Shown here piece by piece: positions 46,257-58,500 of a DNA stretch of 64,000 bases; the first letter of the stretch is position 1, and each line of letters opens with the position of its first letter. The DNA comes from Telopea speciosissima (taxonomy: Eukaryota > Streptophyta > Magnoliopsida > Proteales > Proteaceae): the NCBI RefSeq assembly GCF_018873765.1, contig NC_057918.1:45051871-45115870 (forward strand). Reading direction: 5' to 3'. Below the pieces are notes generated by a model. It did no database searches. It was given only the letters and a program-made list of their open reading frames with translations, and was not told the DNA's origin. Both the position numbers and the translations under genes were made by a program.

Positions 46257-49200
46257 GATTGATTCTCTGAAAGAAGCTTTATGTTCAATATCCTCACACC
46301 TTTTAACGGGAACAAATTATAATTTCTAACTATCACATGTACATTATCAATTCCACAGTTTCAGTGTAACAATGTTATCATTCCAGTAAGATGTGTTATT
46401 CACCAATTGTCATTGCTAAGAGTTTTATATCTGTGAGGTGTTTTATGCCATGATATGTTATGCAAAATGTCATATTAAAGATTTATATTAAGCAATGGTT
46501 TCTTAGTCTTATACCTATACCTAGCATGCAAGTCTCTCCAACTTCTTCCCGATCATAAATGCCTGTATGTATGGCTATCCTATATCACTCCTAACCTCGT
46601 CTGCTATGGCAAGGTAAATGGCGTGATCCTCTGGTCCACTAGTATCTGTGAGTGCCAAGAAAACAATCGGTCGCTTTTTTGCCCGGGAATGAATCTCTTG
46701 AATCTAAGCTAGTCTCTTCCTCAGTCGCCTAATATAGAGCATGTTGCTGGGGTCTCCAAACCCGAACAACGCAATCAGGTCCTACCATGGAGAATTTCTA
46801 AGTATCAGGTTTCTATGGTTACTTAACTCAAAATCATGCTCAACACTATAGGTAATTAAGTCAATATAGACAGGAAGTTAAATGGATCAGCTCGAGGTTG
46901 CATACAATGCTATAGGGCTCTACTGGGTCTAACACACCATTGAGGTAGGAATATGTTCAGTGTATGAATTTCTTATTTTGCTCTGTAGCCTGTTAGGTTT
47001 AACTTTGGTTGGGCTAAGCTATGGCTAAGGTATGGCCTACTTGCAGGCATAGTGTTATAAGTAATGTCTAAATTCCCAAGACTTCGCAACCACACATCAC
47101 CATATGCCTACATATCTATGTTTGAGTTTTGCACACACATTACCCGCACAGAGGTTCATACATCCAAGCGTATACATATATATATATATATATATATATT
47201 TATGCCCGACTTAGGCTATACAAAAAGGAAATTTGTCTTCTCGTAATTGTTCACTTACTTACTCCACCCTTATATATATCTATGTATTTTTCTTATTACT
47301 ATTATTTATTACGTATATATTTATTTATACCCATTATTATTTTTTTTTATTCACATTATCATACAAAAGCCTTAATGGTGTTATTTATACCATTACATTA
47401 TGGGATTCACAAGCCCATGTGTTAAAATTACATTTCCTGTTGAAATTCCATTCTCTGGGTGTTTGGCTCAATCACCTAGTGCATCGCCCAGAGAATCGGG
47501 GCTCAGTTTAAAACAGTCCGAGAGCTCGTTGTTTCTTTCCAATTTCTATTTGGAGAGCTCCAAACCACTAGGGTAGTGCTCAAAAAGACTTTTCGGCTAA
47601 TTCCTCATCAAATCCAAGCATCTTTGCAAGTCTCCCGCGCATCTACGCGAGTTCAAGTAGGTTTTCATCAAAAATTTTACTGTTATTGGACTGTTGTCCA
47701 AGTTTTCCCTTTCTTTTTGGTTTGATCTACAGTTTTTTTATATGCCCTAATTCCCCCCCTCCTTCTTCTTGTTCTATAGCAACCATGTCTACAAGCGATA
47801 AACACAGCACAGCGAGGAAGGCAGTGACCCGCAAACACCTGCAGTCTGACCCAATGCCTTCTTCACCTTCGGCAGTACCTTCTCCATCACCCAAAGATGA
47901 TTCCTTGTTCGGGGAACCAGAGTTTGACCGATTTTGGTTCTCTAGGTTCGAGCATTTGCAAGATTGGGCGAAGTTCTATTCTAAAATCATTGTGAATGGT
48001 AGGGTGGTGCAAGTAGATGACTTCCACCAGTACGGGCTCTATGCCAAGTTCAATGCCCTAGGCTGGGACCGATGCTATCTCCTACGCTGCCATGCTACCT
48101 GAACTTGGTTCGGTATTTCTACTTCAACCTTGTATCGGCTTCTAGGGTGCAAGGGTTTGGATTACAGAGCAGGGTGAAAGGGGTAGACATAAGGTTCACT
48201 ACTGCCATACTGGCAGAGATTTTGGGACTGCCCAACATAGGTGATAGGTGTTACTATAAGCCTAGGGGAGACATTTTTGATATGTTTTCTTTGGAGACCA
48301 GGAGGACGGTCTTCAAAGCTTTGACTGGAGTTGAGGGGATTCTGAAGTCTGAGGCGGATTACAAGCCTATTGCCAGGATCATTAGCAGATGCATCTCCTA
48401 ACATCTATCCCAAGGGTGGGAACCGGGGTAGCATTTCTATGCTTAGGGCTTACATTACCTACTGCTTACTAAGGGCCGACAAGGGGCGTCCAGTGATCAA
48501 CTTCCCTTACTTACTGATGCAACTAAAGTTCTACTATGCACAGAACCCATCAGATGGAACCTGCCCTATGGAAAGTTCCTAATTCACGTGTTCCAATATT
48601 TTGGGGTTACTCTTGCTGGCGAGTATAAGGGAGGTGATAGGTCGAAGCCTATTAGCAAGACCTCCATCCAGAAGATGAAGATGCAGGGGGAACCAGAGAG
48701 CGATCCTGAGTTTGAGGAGGAGATGAAGGAGGGACATGAGGTAGCAGAGGGGACTGAGTTGGGTGAGTTGGAGGGTGATCCGGTGGATCCTAGTGCCCAG
48801 TTTGGAGATCTACCTTCCTATTGGCTGACTGGAGCTTCAAGTTCTCAGGTGCCTGAGCCTTATGGTTGGTCTGACATGATGGCACAGTTCCAAGGTCTCC
48901 ACACTTAGCTTGCTCAGATGTTGACATGAGTAGGTTCCGTTGAGCAGCGCCTTGACTTCTGGGATTCCTACTATCAAGTTGACTCACGACAAGCTCGGCC
49001 TCCGCAAAGTGATGATCCTCCACTGGAGTAGTCCCCCAGCTTCAGTTTTATACCTAGGATTTAGTCTTTTTACTTCAGTCTGACTTATATAGTTTTTTTT
49101 TATTTTTTATCATGAATTATGTAGTTCTCTGCTTGCAGTTTGTTTTTTGTTAGTTTGTTTCCCTGCAGTTGTATCTAGAAGTAGTACTTCCATTTGAACT

Positions 49201-49378
49201 TCTATGTAAATGGCTTCCACCATAATTTAGTCTTTATTGAGCTTAATGTTATTGTTCTACTTATCTCTACTATCTATTATTCACAGTTGCCCCCTAAAAA
49301 TTTTAATTATTACATGTTTTATTTTTTTGCAAGTTATTAATCCTATTCCGCTGTCTATGAATGTAGAAAGAGCTTCTC
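46257..49378 (-). other. 5' leader of G1, about 3.1 kb
   Basis: Between the primer site and gag there is no sense-strand frame. 46257-47000 matches the same place in G2 (63284-64000). A (TA)n tract lies at about 47176-47200. A CTCTGGG...GCCCAGAGAAT tag, like those in the LTRs, lies at about 47453-47496. The antisense frame at 47785-48908 is described separately. Confidence 0.75.
47785..48908 (+). pseudogene. Antisense reading frame in the G1 leader (plant transposon-type protein)
   Basis: On the strand opposite to gag-pol, the ATG at 47785 (context AACCATGT) starts MSTSDKHSTARKAVTRKH. Four overlapping pieces (to 48102, 48072-48401, 48370-48582 and 48588-48908) read as one protein broken by frameshifts. 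Key blocks are DRFWFSRFEHLQDW, FYFNLVSASRVQGFGLQSRV, AILAEILGLPNIGDRCYY, IYPKGGNRGSISMLRAYITY and FQYFGVTLAGE, then an acidic tail. From memory this order matches the uncharacterised putative plant transposon protein domain often annotated near plant retroelements. Extra antisense ORFs are known from some Ty3/gypsy lineages, mostly elsewhere in the element. Function is unknown. Whether G2 has it cannot be seen, because the window ends first. Confidence 0.65.
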
Positions 49379-49390
49379 GCTCTGATACCA
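49379..49390 (-). other. Primer-binding site of G1, tRNA-iMet type
   Basis: The minus strand reads TGGTATCAGAGC five bases inside the 5' LTR, the standard initiator-Met tRNA priming site. It shows that the sequence to its left, including the antisense frame, is inside the element. Confidence 0.93.
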
Positions 49391-49395
49391 AGCTC

Positions 49396-52300
49396 TGTCA
49401 CACCCCAAACCACCCCTGGAAGGATTAGGTAGGTGACCCGAATTGCACTATAGCAATCCACCAAATCCCAAGGATCTAGAAGCAGTTAATCCATTCATGG
49501 ACACACACATCCACCATATTACTTAATGTAAAACTCAGAGTACTGTGAAAAGCTATATTTACATTAAACATTTAAAAAGAAAAATAAACAATGGAAGGGA
49601 AAATATATACAACACAGTGTTTGTTCATTCACTCTCTCACTCCCAGAACACAAACAACTCCTAACTCTACAGATAAAGCTTTACACAAAAGAATATAAAT
49701 AGGGCAAGGTAATCCAAGCCCCAAAACAAAGCTATAAAACAGAACGGGAAACTCCAACAAAAATAAAAAGAGTCCCAAGATCAAAATAGAGTCAGCAGCA
49801 CCCCTCACGGGTCATCCTCAACCACCATAAAAAATACTCGTACCAGCGGTATGACTTTCGTCCGGGTCCATATCAATATCGCCATAACCACCATAGCTCG
49901 CCTCCGGGAGATAAACCTCCCCGCCACAGTAACATCCACCTGTAAGGTCATTTAACAGAAACATGTATAACAGAGTATGAACTCCACCAAGCTCGTGAAT
50001 GAAACATCACCATGCATGCACATGCAAGCACAACCATATGAGTCCTACATAAGGTCTAGTTCATTTTATTTATTAGCCACCTAACATCACAGCTAAGGCG
50101 GGTTAGTGCTACTACAATCCCTAATACATGTGTCCCTGGTGTGGGCTTTTAACCCCTTCCTGCGATACACCCATTGAGTTGTCGAAGAGGACCGATCAAG
50201 TCCCGCATCAGTCACCATGGGTAGCCCAACCAGCCCTCTGGGATTAACTTGTGAGGCATCCATCCTTTCTTTCACATGTCACATTTCTTTTCTCTGGCTT
50301 AGAGCCGATATCATTTCTCTTTTCTTTTCTTTGCTTTTCTTTTCTTTTATCTTTCATATGGTCACGCTCACAGGCATCCAACACCTTAACCCCTATTGGC
50401 AAGGGTGCGTAGCACGGGTGATGAGAACTTTAGCCCAATGCATCTATATGGCATCATATGAGTCGGGTGGTGTCAATTGCATCCCATTCTATGGGCTACC
50501 ATAGGCCTCATTTCCAAGCCGGCTACGGCATATAGTTTAGCAATTCACATTCACCAATCAAGGTCCAATCACAGCATTCACCAGAAAAATATTCCTTATT
50601 CAGTAGAAATCTCAGCAATTGAATTAAGTAAACAATATAATAGTATTAATATAAATTGTGTTGACATATTAGTCATGTTGTATTTACATACACGGTGTAA
50701 TTTCACTCATCTTGTTCTTGTCCTACTGGTTCAGCTGTCAATTCTGTTCCGGTTGGTATATGGTTGCGCACCTTGAGAACGGGATCAACACCTAATTTAT
50801 CGGATCATAAATGTGTGTTAATTAATATTTGAAGTTGTATTAATATCCTAGTGTTGGTCTAGGCTAACTGGTCATGGCTCTATATTTATACTGATGTTAC
50901 TTGGAATTCTCTGGGCTTTGCACAGGGCTTTAGGGTCTATCTCCCGGTGCATCGTCCAGAGATGTGGAATTCTATCTGACTTGGTACTTAATAGTATAGT
51001 CAGCCAATACATGGCCCAAACAGTCATACAAACCAGTACCCAGGTCAGCAGTTCAGCTGAATCCATTCTTGGGCATGGCTACCTGGCCCTGTGGGGCCCA
51101 CTTGGGTACCCAAGGTATGGAGGACAGCAAACATATGTGGAGAGGGGTATTTTGTTCATTTACCACCTCATCACACAGTCCTTAGGTCATTGGTGAAGGC
51201 CCAAAAAGATAGGACACTAAATAAGCGCAAAATATATCTCTGGGCGTTTCCCTGGGTGATTGGGCTAATCGCCCAGAGCCTTTTTTAGACGAGTTTAAGC
51301 AGTTTTTCTTGGATTTTGTAGTAGGGGCTGCCATGGCATCAATCATGGAGGCATGAGGGATAGTGATGGACCATAATTGGAGTATAATCCAATGGTTCCA
51401 ATGGTTTTGGGTTTGGTTTTCCCATTCAGAAGCCAGGAGCTGTTCTGACAGCACAGAGAATAGTTGTCCAGGCTTAGCTCAAGCCCAAGGATTCGGTTTG
51501 GGCTGCATGCAAGGCCTCTTTTACATATACTTTCATTGTAGGACACTGATCCTATGCTAAGGTAAGCAAGGATCAGCATGCATGCAAAGATCCATGCCCA
51601 AACTGCCTATTCTAGGTGCAAATGGGCTGTGCAGTCAGGCACAGAGACTGGTTTCAGTCTCGGCAGTAAACAACAGCAAAACATGCTATGATATGGTCAG
51701 ATCTTACATGCAATGGCTTTGCATGTTAGATCTGATGCATCCCAAGGTAATCCCAAAGTTTTCTGAGCATTACTAGCCAGATACACCACCAACATAGCAG
51801 AGATCAAGATACTAACACAGAGAACAACATCTTATGGAGGTAAGGATGATTACCTGGAGGTGATATGCAGTTGAATCTGTGTGCAAATTGGCAGCACATA
51901 TCCTTCTTCTCCTTCTCTCTTCCTCTTCCTTTTCCTTCTCTTTCTCTCTTTCAGCTACAACAACCAAAAATGAAATGAGGGGCTGCCCCTCCTATTTATA
52001 GGATTGGCCCCACTAAGGCTTGTTTGGCCTTAGGCTCTCCTCTCCCATAATGCATTTTTAACGAAATTTTGGGCCATTCTGGCTGCACAGGTGGGGTCCA
52101 CATGGTTCCAGGGGTGGGTAATGGTTCCTAAAATTCCCATCTACCCCTAGAGAGTGTTCATGGTATGTATAGATGGTCTCCACATGTCTGGAGTCCAAAA
52201 AACTAATTTAGCCACTCTGGGTGATTCTCTGGGCCTTTGGGCCAATCGCCCAGAGAATGCAGCATTATTGTATAGGCTTTGGGCTTGCACAGGTGCTTAT

Positions 52301-52602
52301 CCCATGGCTTGGGCATTGCACCAACCACCTCATCTAGGGTCTGACACACATCTGAATAGGTGTGGGCCCCACAAATATGGATAGGAGAGAGAGTACCTGG
52401 GGTTGATGCAGTACATCATGTTGTGGGCAGTGCAGCTGCATGGGTCTGTAATCTATCTTCTGATAGGTTTATAGGAGAACATCCTCAGGGGTTCTCCATT
52501 GAATTCAACCACTGAAGTGATGCTCCATAGTGTGTTTGGGTGACTGGTCAGAGATCCTTGTCCTTCATCCAAAATTTCAATCAGTCAGGAGCAGGTTTTA
52601 CA
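49396..52602 (-). repeat. 5' LTR of G1, full length (LTR-B)
   Basis: 3207 bp; plus-strand ends are TGTCACACCCC and GGTTTTACA. It aligns along its length with LTR-C (55230-58455). Shared landmarks are TTAACCCCTRTTGGCAAGGG (about 50390), a CT-rich run at about 51905-51955 and two CTCTGGGC/GCCCAGAG tags at about 51240-51280 and 52220-52258. Open frames inside (for example 50217-50504 and 51182-51454) recur in the other LTR copies with breaks and are not genes. Confidence 0.92.
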
Positions 52603-55229
52603 ATATTCAACCAACTAATGATACATAATACAATTCTATTACCATTACTGACTGACCATGACATAACTGCTCAAAATATGGTATAACAATAAATGTTTAT
52701 ACAAGGCATGAGGCCCAAAAGTTAACGTAAAGGGACCACGTCCCATGAATCACCAAGGCCCGTAGGCACAATCATCACACAGGCATCCGTCACCGTGTTT
52801 CTTGATCACAGTCTCTAGATCCCCAGTTTTGATATCATCATATCCCGAGGGTTCAACCTCAAGACCCGCAAGATAGCCAGTACCTGTATCATCATCTAAA
52901 AAGATTGTGTACATGGGGGTTAGCTCTACTGAGCCAGTGAGGGGATGGGGATGCACATACATAGAATAACACAAATAGTCCATGGTGTATGCCATTATTA
53001 ATCCATTTACCACCTAACACACAATGCTAAGTCAATAGGTATATGTTATACATTGTGGGTCCTTCCTTTCGATGCCACAATGCAACCTCAATTACCACAT
53101 TGGAGCCCACGCCAGTCGTGTCATCACCACCCAGAGGCAGACCCTGATAACCATTACTACCCTTGACCTGGCCTCTCTAACTCTCCACAAGTATCAGGTG
53201 CTCTGGTTATCCAACACCTAAACCCCTGTTGGTAAGGGTCATAGCATAGGGAACGGAGTCCTAACCATAATTATACTACATGCTTCCTATCATGTCGAGA
53301 GGTATTCTGGGTGTATCAACATCCCATTCCATCTAACACTCGAGCATAAAATGACGTATACAGGCCATCATGACATGCAATAGTAGTTCTCAATCCTGGG
53401 TCCCAGTGCCAGTTTGACCCGACACCGAAACCCACATACCAGTATAACTCAAGTCACATCAAATGTATTCCATAATCCATATCATCACTATCATAAGAGA
53501 TAAATGCAATAATGCAAACATGATCATAATGATGCAAGCAGTATTATTAAATGTATAGATGCTTATAGACAAACCCAAACAAACCCCAAACACACTCACT
53601 TGTCATCCACGTATTGCTTGGTGTGATTGTTACAAGCTACCTAGATACATGCTCTCCTGTATTAATTAGATCACCTAAGGATGTGTGAATATGGTTAGAA
53701 AGTGTAGGTGTTACATCCGTAACTAAACGTATACTAATTTAAACTTGTGTGTAGGGGCAGAGCTCTATTATGTTGGGGACCTCTGGAACATCATCATGAA
53801 ACCAACCTATAAGATCTTCAATATGTCGGATGGCGAACCTGCTGAGGAGAAGTTCTTTGATAGGGTTTAAGGGAGGTTCATCAACGACTCCGCACATGTC
53901 AACCTTCCCCCGAAACTACCCTCCCTGGAGGAATGAAAGTATGTCCTTTTTACATTATTATATTTCTAATTATACCCTTGGGGAAATTGGGTGTCCCAAC
54001 CCTCTTGTTTGATGTCTATTATTACCCACCTTGCTTGTTTGGACCCACTCAAGAGGCCCTAACCCTATAGGACCTTCAAAGCTATCATTTGGGGCTGGCG
54101 GATCTTGCAGCAAAATAACTGGCGGATGATGCATGAGCCGCCAGTACATGAGCCGCTAGATGTCAGAATGCTTCTCTGTGGAGCTAAGACCTGCTTGGGT
54201 CGACCATACCTTAGCCTGGGGTTTAGCCATTTCCTATTTTAGGCTATTTGGGACCCAAATGACTTATCTAAACCCTAAGCGCATGAACCTATGGTTTATT
54301 TGGGTTCCACCTTGACTCAAACCCATTTTGGACTCTAAACTTGTCCCAATCCAAACACACCCCAACTCATTTAGCTAAACCCAACCAAAACCCTATTCTC
54401 TCTTCATTTTACTCATCTCACAACCCTTTAGAGGATTGAAAATTTGGAGAACAAGCTAAGGAAGAGGAAGAAGGAAAGAGAAGGAGAAAGGGAGATAAGG
54501 AGTGGGAAGGAAGCCTCCAACCTCCATTGGAGCTACCCATAAGCTCACAAAACACATCCCTTGCTATTGTGAGCTCTCTTGGAGATTGGAATTCGTGGGA
54601 GAAGTGACTTGAAACTCCATTCTAGCTATAGGAGTTCCTTCCTTGGTTGTTTTAGCCAAACACTTGGTAAACTCTTCACCCTATATGGATTCGTAATTAA
54701 TCTCTACTTGGAATTGATTGGAATCAATCCAATCTCATAGTAAACCATAGGGCTTTTACCTCTGAATGTTTTACCTATCTAATTGGATGCCTAGAGCATC
54801 AATTAAAACCCTAGGACAGACCATCCCCAACCCTTTGTCTTGGATGCCATGAGGCCCCATTGTAGACCTTCAATCTTGGAGATTTTGGGTTTATGAATCA
54901 AAACCTAACCTATTTGACCCTATTTGGGGTCAAACTCTTTGGTTTAGTGGCTACACTGGAGGCCATTGATACCCCTCACATTGATCTTGAAGGCCCCTTG
55001 ACCATTGGTCAAAATTTGGGAGCAAACCAAGCCAATCCCTGTATTCTCAGGGTCTGGTAGCTGATGCAGCAGGCGGCTGATGCATGAGCCGCCATATGCA
55101 ATTTATGCTGAATTGGAGTTTGAGCTTCAGGCCTTTGACCAGACCCCTTCTCATCTATTGTACACTTGTATATTGACATGTTAAGCTATCATAGACGTAC
55201 GGGAGGAGCGTGTACCATGTGGTAGCTAA
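52603..55229. repeat. Fragment of a third, related LTR family
   Basis: The sequence is not alignable over its length with the G1/G2 LTRs but follows the same plan. A TTTATACA leader region near 52700 and an AACCCCTGTTGGTAAGGG phrase near 53230 come first. Two palindromic tags follow, built on GGCGGMT-TGATGCATGAGCCGCC, at about 54094-54155 and 55062-55105, about 0.96 kb apart as in the G LTRs. The left part is cut by G1 and the right end by G2. One short open frame (53013-52750) shows no recognisable domain. Neither true end of the LTR is visible. Confidence 0.5.
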
Positions 55230-58200
55230 TGTCACACCCCAAATCACCCCCTGGGAGGATTAGGTAGGTGACCCGAATTGCACTGTAGCAATCCGCCAAA
55301 TCCCAAGGATCTAGACGCAGTTAATCCATTCAAAGACACACACATCCACAATAGTACATAATGTAAAACTCAAAGTGCCGTAGAAAGCCATATTTACATT
55401 AAACATTTTAAAGAGAAGTAAAATAAGAAAAGAAAATATATACAACATAATGTTTGTCCATTCACTCTCTCACTCCAAGAACACAAGCAACACCTAACTC
55501 TAACAGATACAACTCTATACAAAAGACTATAAACAGGGTAAGGTAACCGAGCCCAAAAAACAAGCTGTAAAACAAAAATGAAAACTCCAACAAAAATAAA
55601 AGGAGTCCCCAAGATTAAAATAGAGTCAGCAGCACCCTTCACAGGTCATCCTCAGCTATCACCAAAAACACTCATACCAGCGGTCTGACCTCTGTCCGAG
55701 TCCATACCAATATTTTCATGACCACCATAGCTCGCCTTCGGGAGATAAGCCTACCCGCCATAGTAACATCCACTTGTAGGATCATCTAACAAAACATATA
55801 TAACAGAGTGTGAGCTCCACCGAGCCCGTGAATGAAACATCACCATGCATGCACATGCAATCACAACCATATGAGTCCTACATGAGGTGCAGTTCATTTT
55901 ATTTATTAGCCATAATGTCACAACTAAGGCAAGTTAGTGCTACTACAATCCCCAATACATGTATCCCTGGTGTGGGCTTTTAACCCCTTCCCACGATACA
56001 CCCATTGAGTTGTCGAAGAGGACCAATCAGCTCCCGCATCAGTCACCAAGGTCAGCCCGACTAGCCCTCTGGGATTAACCTGTGAGGCATCCATCCTTTA
56101 TATCACATTTCTTTTCTCTGACTTATAGCCCATAATCACCATTTCGGTGCATAACATTTCTTTCTTTTCTTTTCTTTTCTCTTTCATATGGTTACTCTCA
56201 CAGGCATCAAACACCTTAACCCCTGTTGGCAAGGGTGCGTAGCATGGGTGATGATACTCTAGCCCAATGCATTTATATGGCATTGTATGAATCATGAGGT
56301 GTCAACCGCATCCCATTCTACGGACTATCACAAGCCTCATTTCCAAGCCGGCTACGACATCTAGTCTAGCAATTCACATACAACATTCAATGTCCAATCA
56401 CAACATTCACCAGACAAGTATTCCTTATTCAATAGAATTTTCAGCAATTGAATTATGAGAACAGTGTAATAGTATTAATATGAATTGTGTTGATATATTA
56501 GCCATGTCGCATTTGCAAACATGGTGTAATTTCACTCACCTTGTTCCGGTCCTATTGGTTCAGCTGTTGGTTCTGTTCCAGTCGGTGTCTGGCTGTGTAC
56601 CTCGAGCACAAGATCAAATCCTAATTTATCAGATCATAAATGTATGTCAATTAATATTCAAAGCTGTATTAATATCCTAGTGTTGGTCTAGGCTTAGTGG
56701 TCTGACTCTGTGTTTATACTAATATTACTTGGAATTCTTTGGGTCTTGCACTGGGCTTTCGGGTCTATCTCCTGGTGCATCATCCAGAGATGTGGAATTC
56801 CACCTGACTTGGTACCCAACAGCATAGTCAGTCAATACATGGTCTAGACAGTCATACAAGTCAGTACCCAGGTCAACAGTTCAGTTGAACCCATCCTAGG
56901 GCATGGCTACCTGGCCTTGTGGGGCCCACTTGGGTACCCAAGGAATGGAGGTCAGCAAACATTAGTAGAGAGGGGTATTTTGGTCATGTACCACCTCATC
57001 ACACAGCCCTTAGGTCACTGGTGAAGGCCCAAAATGATAGGACATCAAATCAGTCCAAAATATATCTCTGGGCGTTTCACTAGGTGATTGGGCCAATCGC
57101 CCAGTGCCTGTTTGAGACGAGTTTGAGCTGATTTTCTTGGATTTTGTAGCAAAGGCTACCATGACATCGTTCATGGATGCATGAGGGACGGTCATGGACC
57201 ATATTTGGAGTATAATCCAATGGTTCCAATGGTTTTGGGTTTAGTTTATCCATTTGGAAGCCAAAAGCTGTTCTGACAGCATAGAGAACAGCTGTCCAGG
57301 CTGAACTCAAGCTCAATGATTCGGTTTAGGTTGCATGCAAGTCCTCTTTTATCATGGTAGGACACTGATCCTACACTAAACTAAGCAAGGATCAGCTTGC
57401 ATGTAAAGATCCATGCCCAGACTGCCTATTCTGGGCACAACTAGGCTGTGCAGTCAGGGACAAAGACTGGTTTTAGTCTCAACAGTAAAACAACAGCAAA
57501 AACATATGTATTATGATCAGATCTTACATGCAATGGCTTTGCATGTTAGATCTGATGCATCCCAAAGCAAACCTAAGGTGTTTTGAGCATTACTAGCCAG
57601 ATACACCATCAACAGAGCAGAGATCAAGACATTAGCACAGAGAACAGCAGCACCCAAAGGCAATGATGATTACCTGGAGATGATGTGCAGCTGGGTTAGT
57701 GTGCAGAAGGTCAGCTCAGGTCCTTTTTCCCTTCTTTCTTCTTTTCCTTCTCTTCTTCTTCCTCTTCCTTCTCATTCTCTCTTTCTCTCTTTTAGCTGGT
57801 GCAGTAAAACGAAATGAGGGGCTACCCCCTCCTATTTATAGAAATTGGCCTATTGAGGTCTGTCTAGCCTTAGACTCCCCTCTCCCAGAATGCATTTTTA
57901 ACTGAATTCTAGGCCATTCTTTCTGCATAGGTGGGGTCCACATGGTTCCAAGGGTGGGTAATGGTTCCTAAAATTCCCATCTACTCCTAGTGGGTGTTCA
58001 TGGTCTGTATGGGTAGTCCCCACATGTTTGGAGTCCAAAATACTCATTTCACCCACTCTGGGCAATTCTCTGGGCCTTTGGGCCAATCGCCCAGTGCATT
58101 CGCCCAGAGAAAACAACATTACTGTATAGGCCCTGTGCTTGCACAAGTGCTTGGTCCAGGGCTTGGGCTTTGTACCAACACCTCATCTAGGGTCTGACAC

Positions 58201-58455
58201 ACATCTGAACAGGTGTGAGCCCCATATTTATGGATAGCAGAGAGATTACCTGGGGTTGATGTAGTACATCATGCTGTGGGCAGTGCAACTGCATGGGTTT
58301 GTAATCCATCTTTTGACAAGTATATAGGAGAACGTCCTCAAGGGTTCTCCACTAAATTCAACCACTGGAGTGATGCTCCATAGTGTGTTTGGGTGACTGG
58401 TCAGAGGTTCCTGTCCTTCATCCAAAATTCCAGTCAGTCAGGGGCTGACTTGACA
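55230..58455 (-). repeat. 3' LTR of G2, full length (LTR-C)
   Basis: 3226 bp, plus-strand ends TGTCACACCCC and GCTGACTTGACA. It is homologous to LTR-B throughout. Tags built on CTCTGGGC and GCCCAG lie near 57065-57110 and 58060-58112. The second has the longer form with an inserted TGCATTCGCCCAG, as in LTR-A but not LTR-B. Confidence 0.92.
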
Positions 58456-58500
58456 TTTCTCCCCACCTTACAAAAATTTCATCCTCGAAATTGGCTTACC

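Larger units (their letters stand above)
39120..52602 (-). mobile_element. Chromodomain Ty3/gypsy retrotransposon G1 (3' LTR truncated)
   Basis: On the minus strand the order is 5' LTR (49396-52602), tRNA-iMet primer site (49379-49390), a 3.1 kb leader, gag, protease, reverse transcriptase, RNase H, integrase, chromodomain, polypurine tract and 3' LTR (39120-41418). Integrase after reverse transcriptase defines Ty3/gypsy, and the C-terminal chromodomain places it in the chromovirus branch, probably near Del/Tekay given the very long LTRs. The 3' LTR lacks its last 0.9 kb, so no target duplication can be tested on that side. All frames are broken. Confidence 0.9.

Noticed and set aside
50217..52384. 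Several 60-100 codon frames in the G1 5' LTR
   Set aside because: Equivalent positions in the other two LTR copies are broken, so they are not conserved coding regions.
52750..53013. 87-codon minus-strand frame in the third LTR fragment
   Set aside because: It lies inside LTR-like repeat DNA with no recognisable domain, and the copy in related LTRs could not be found.
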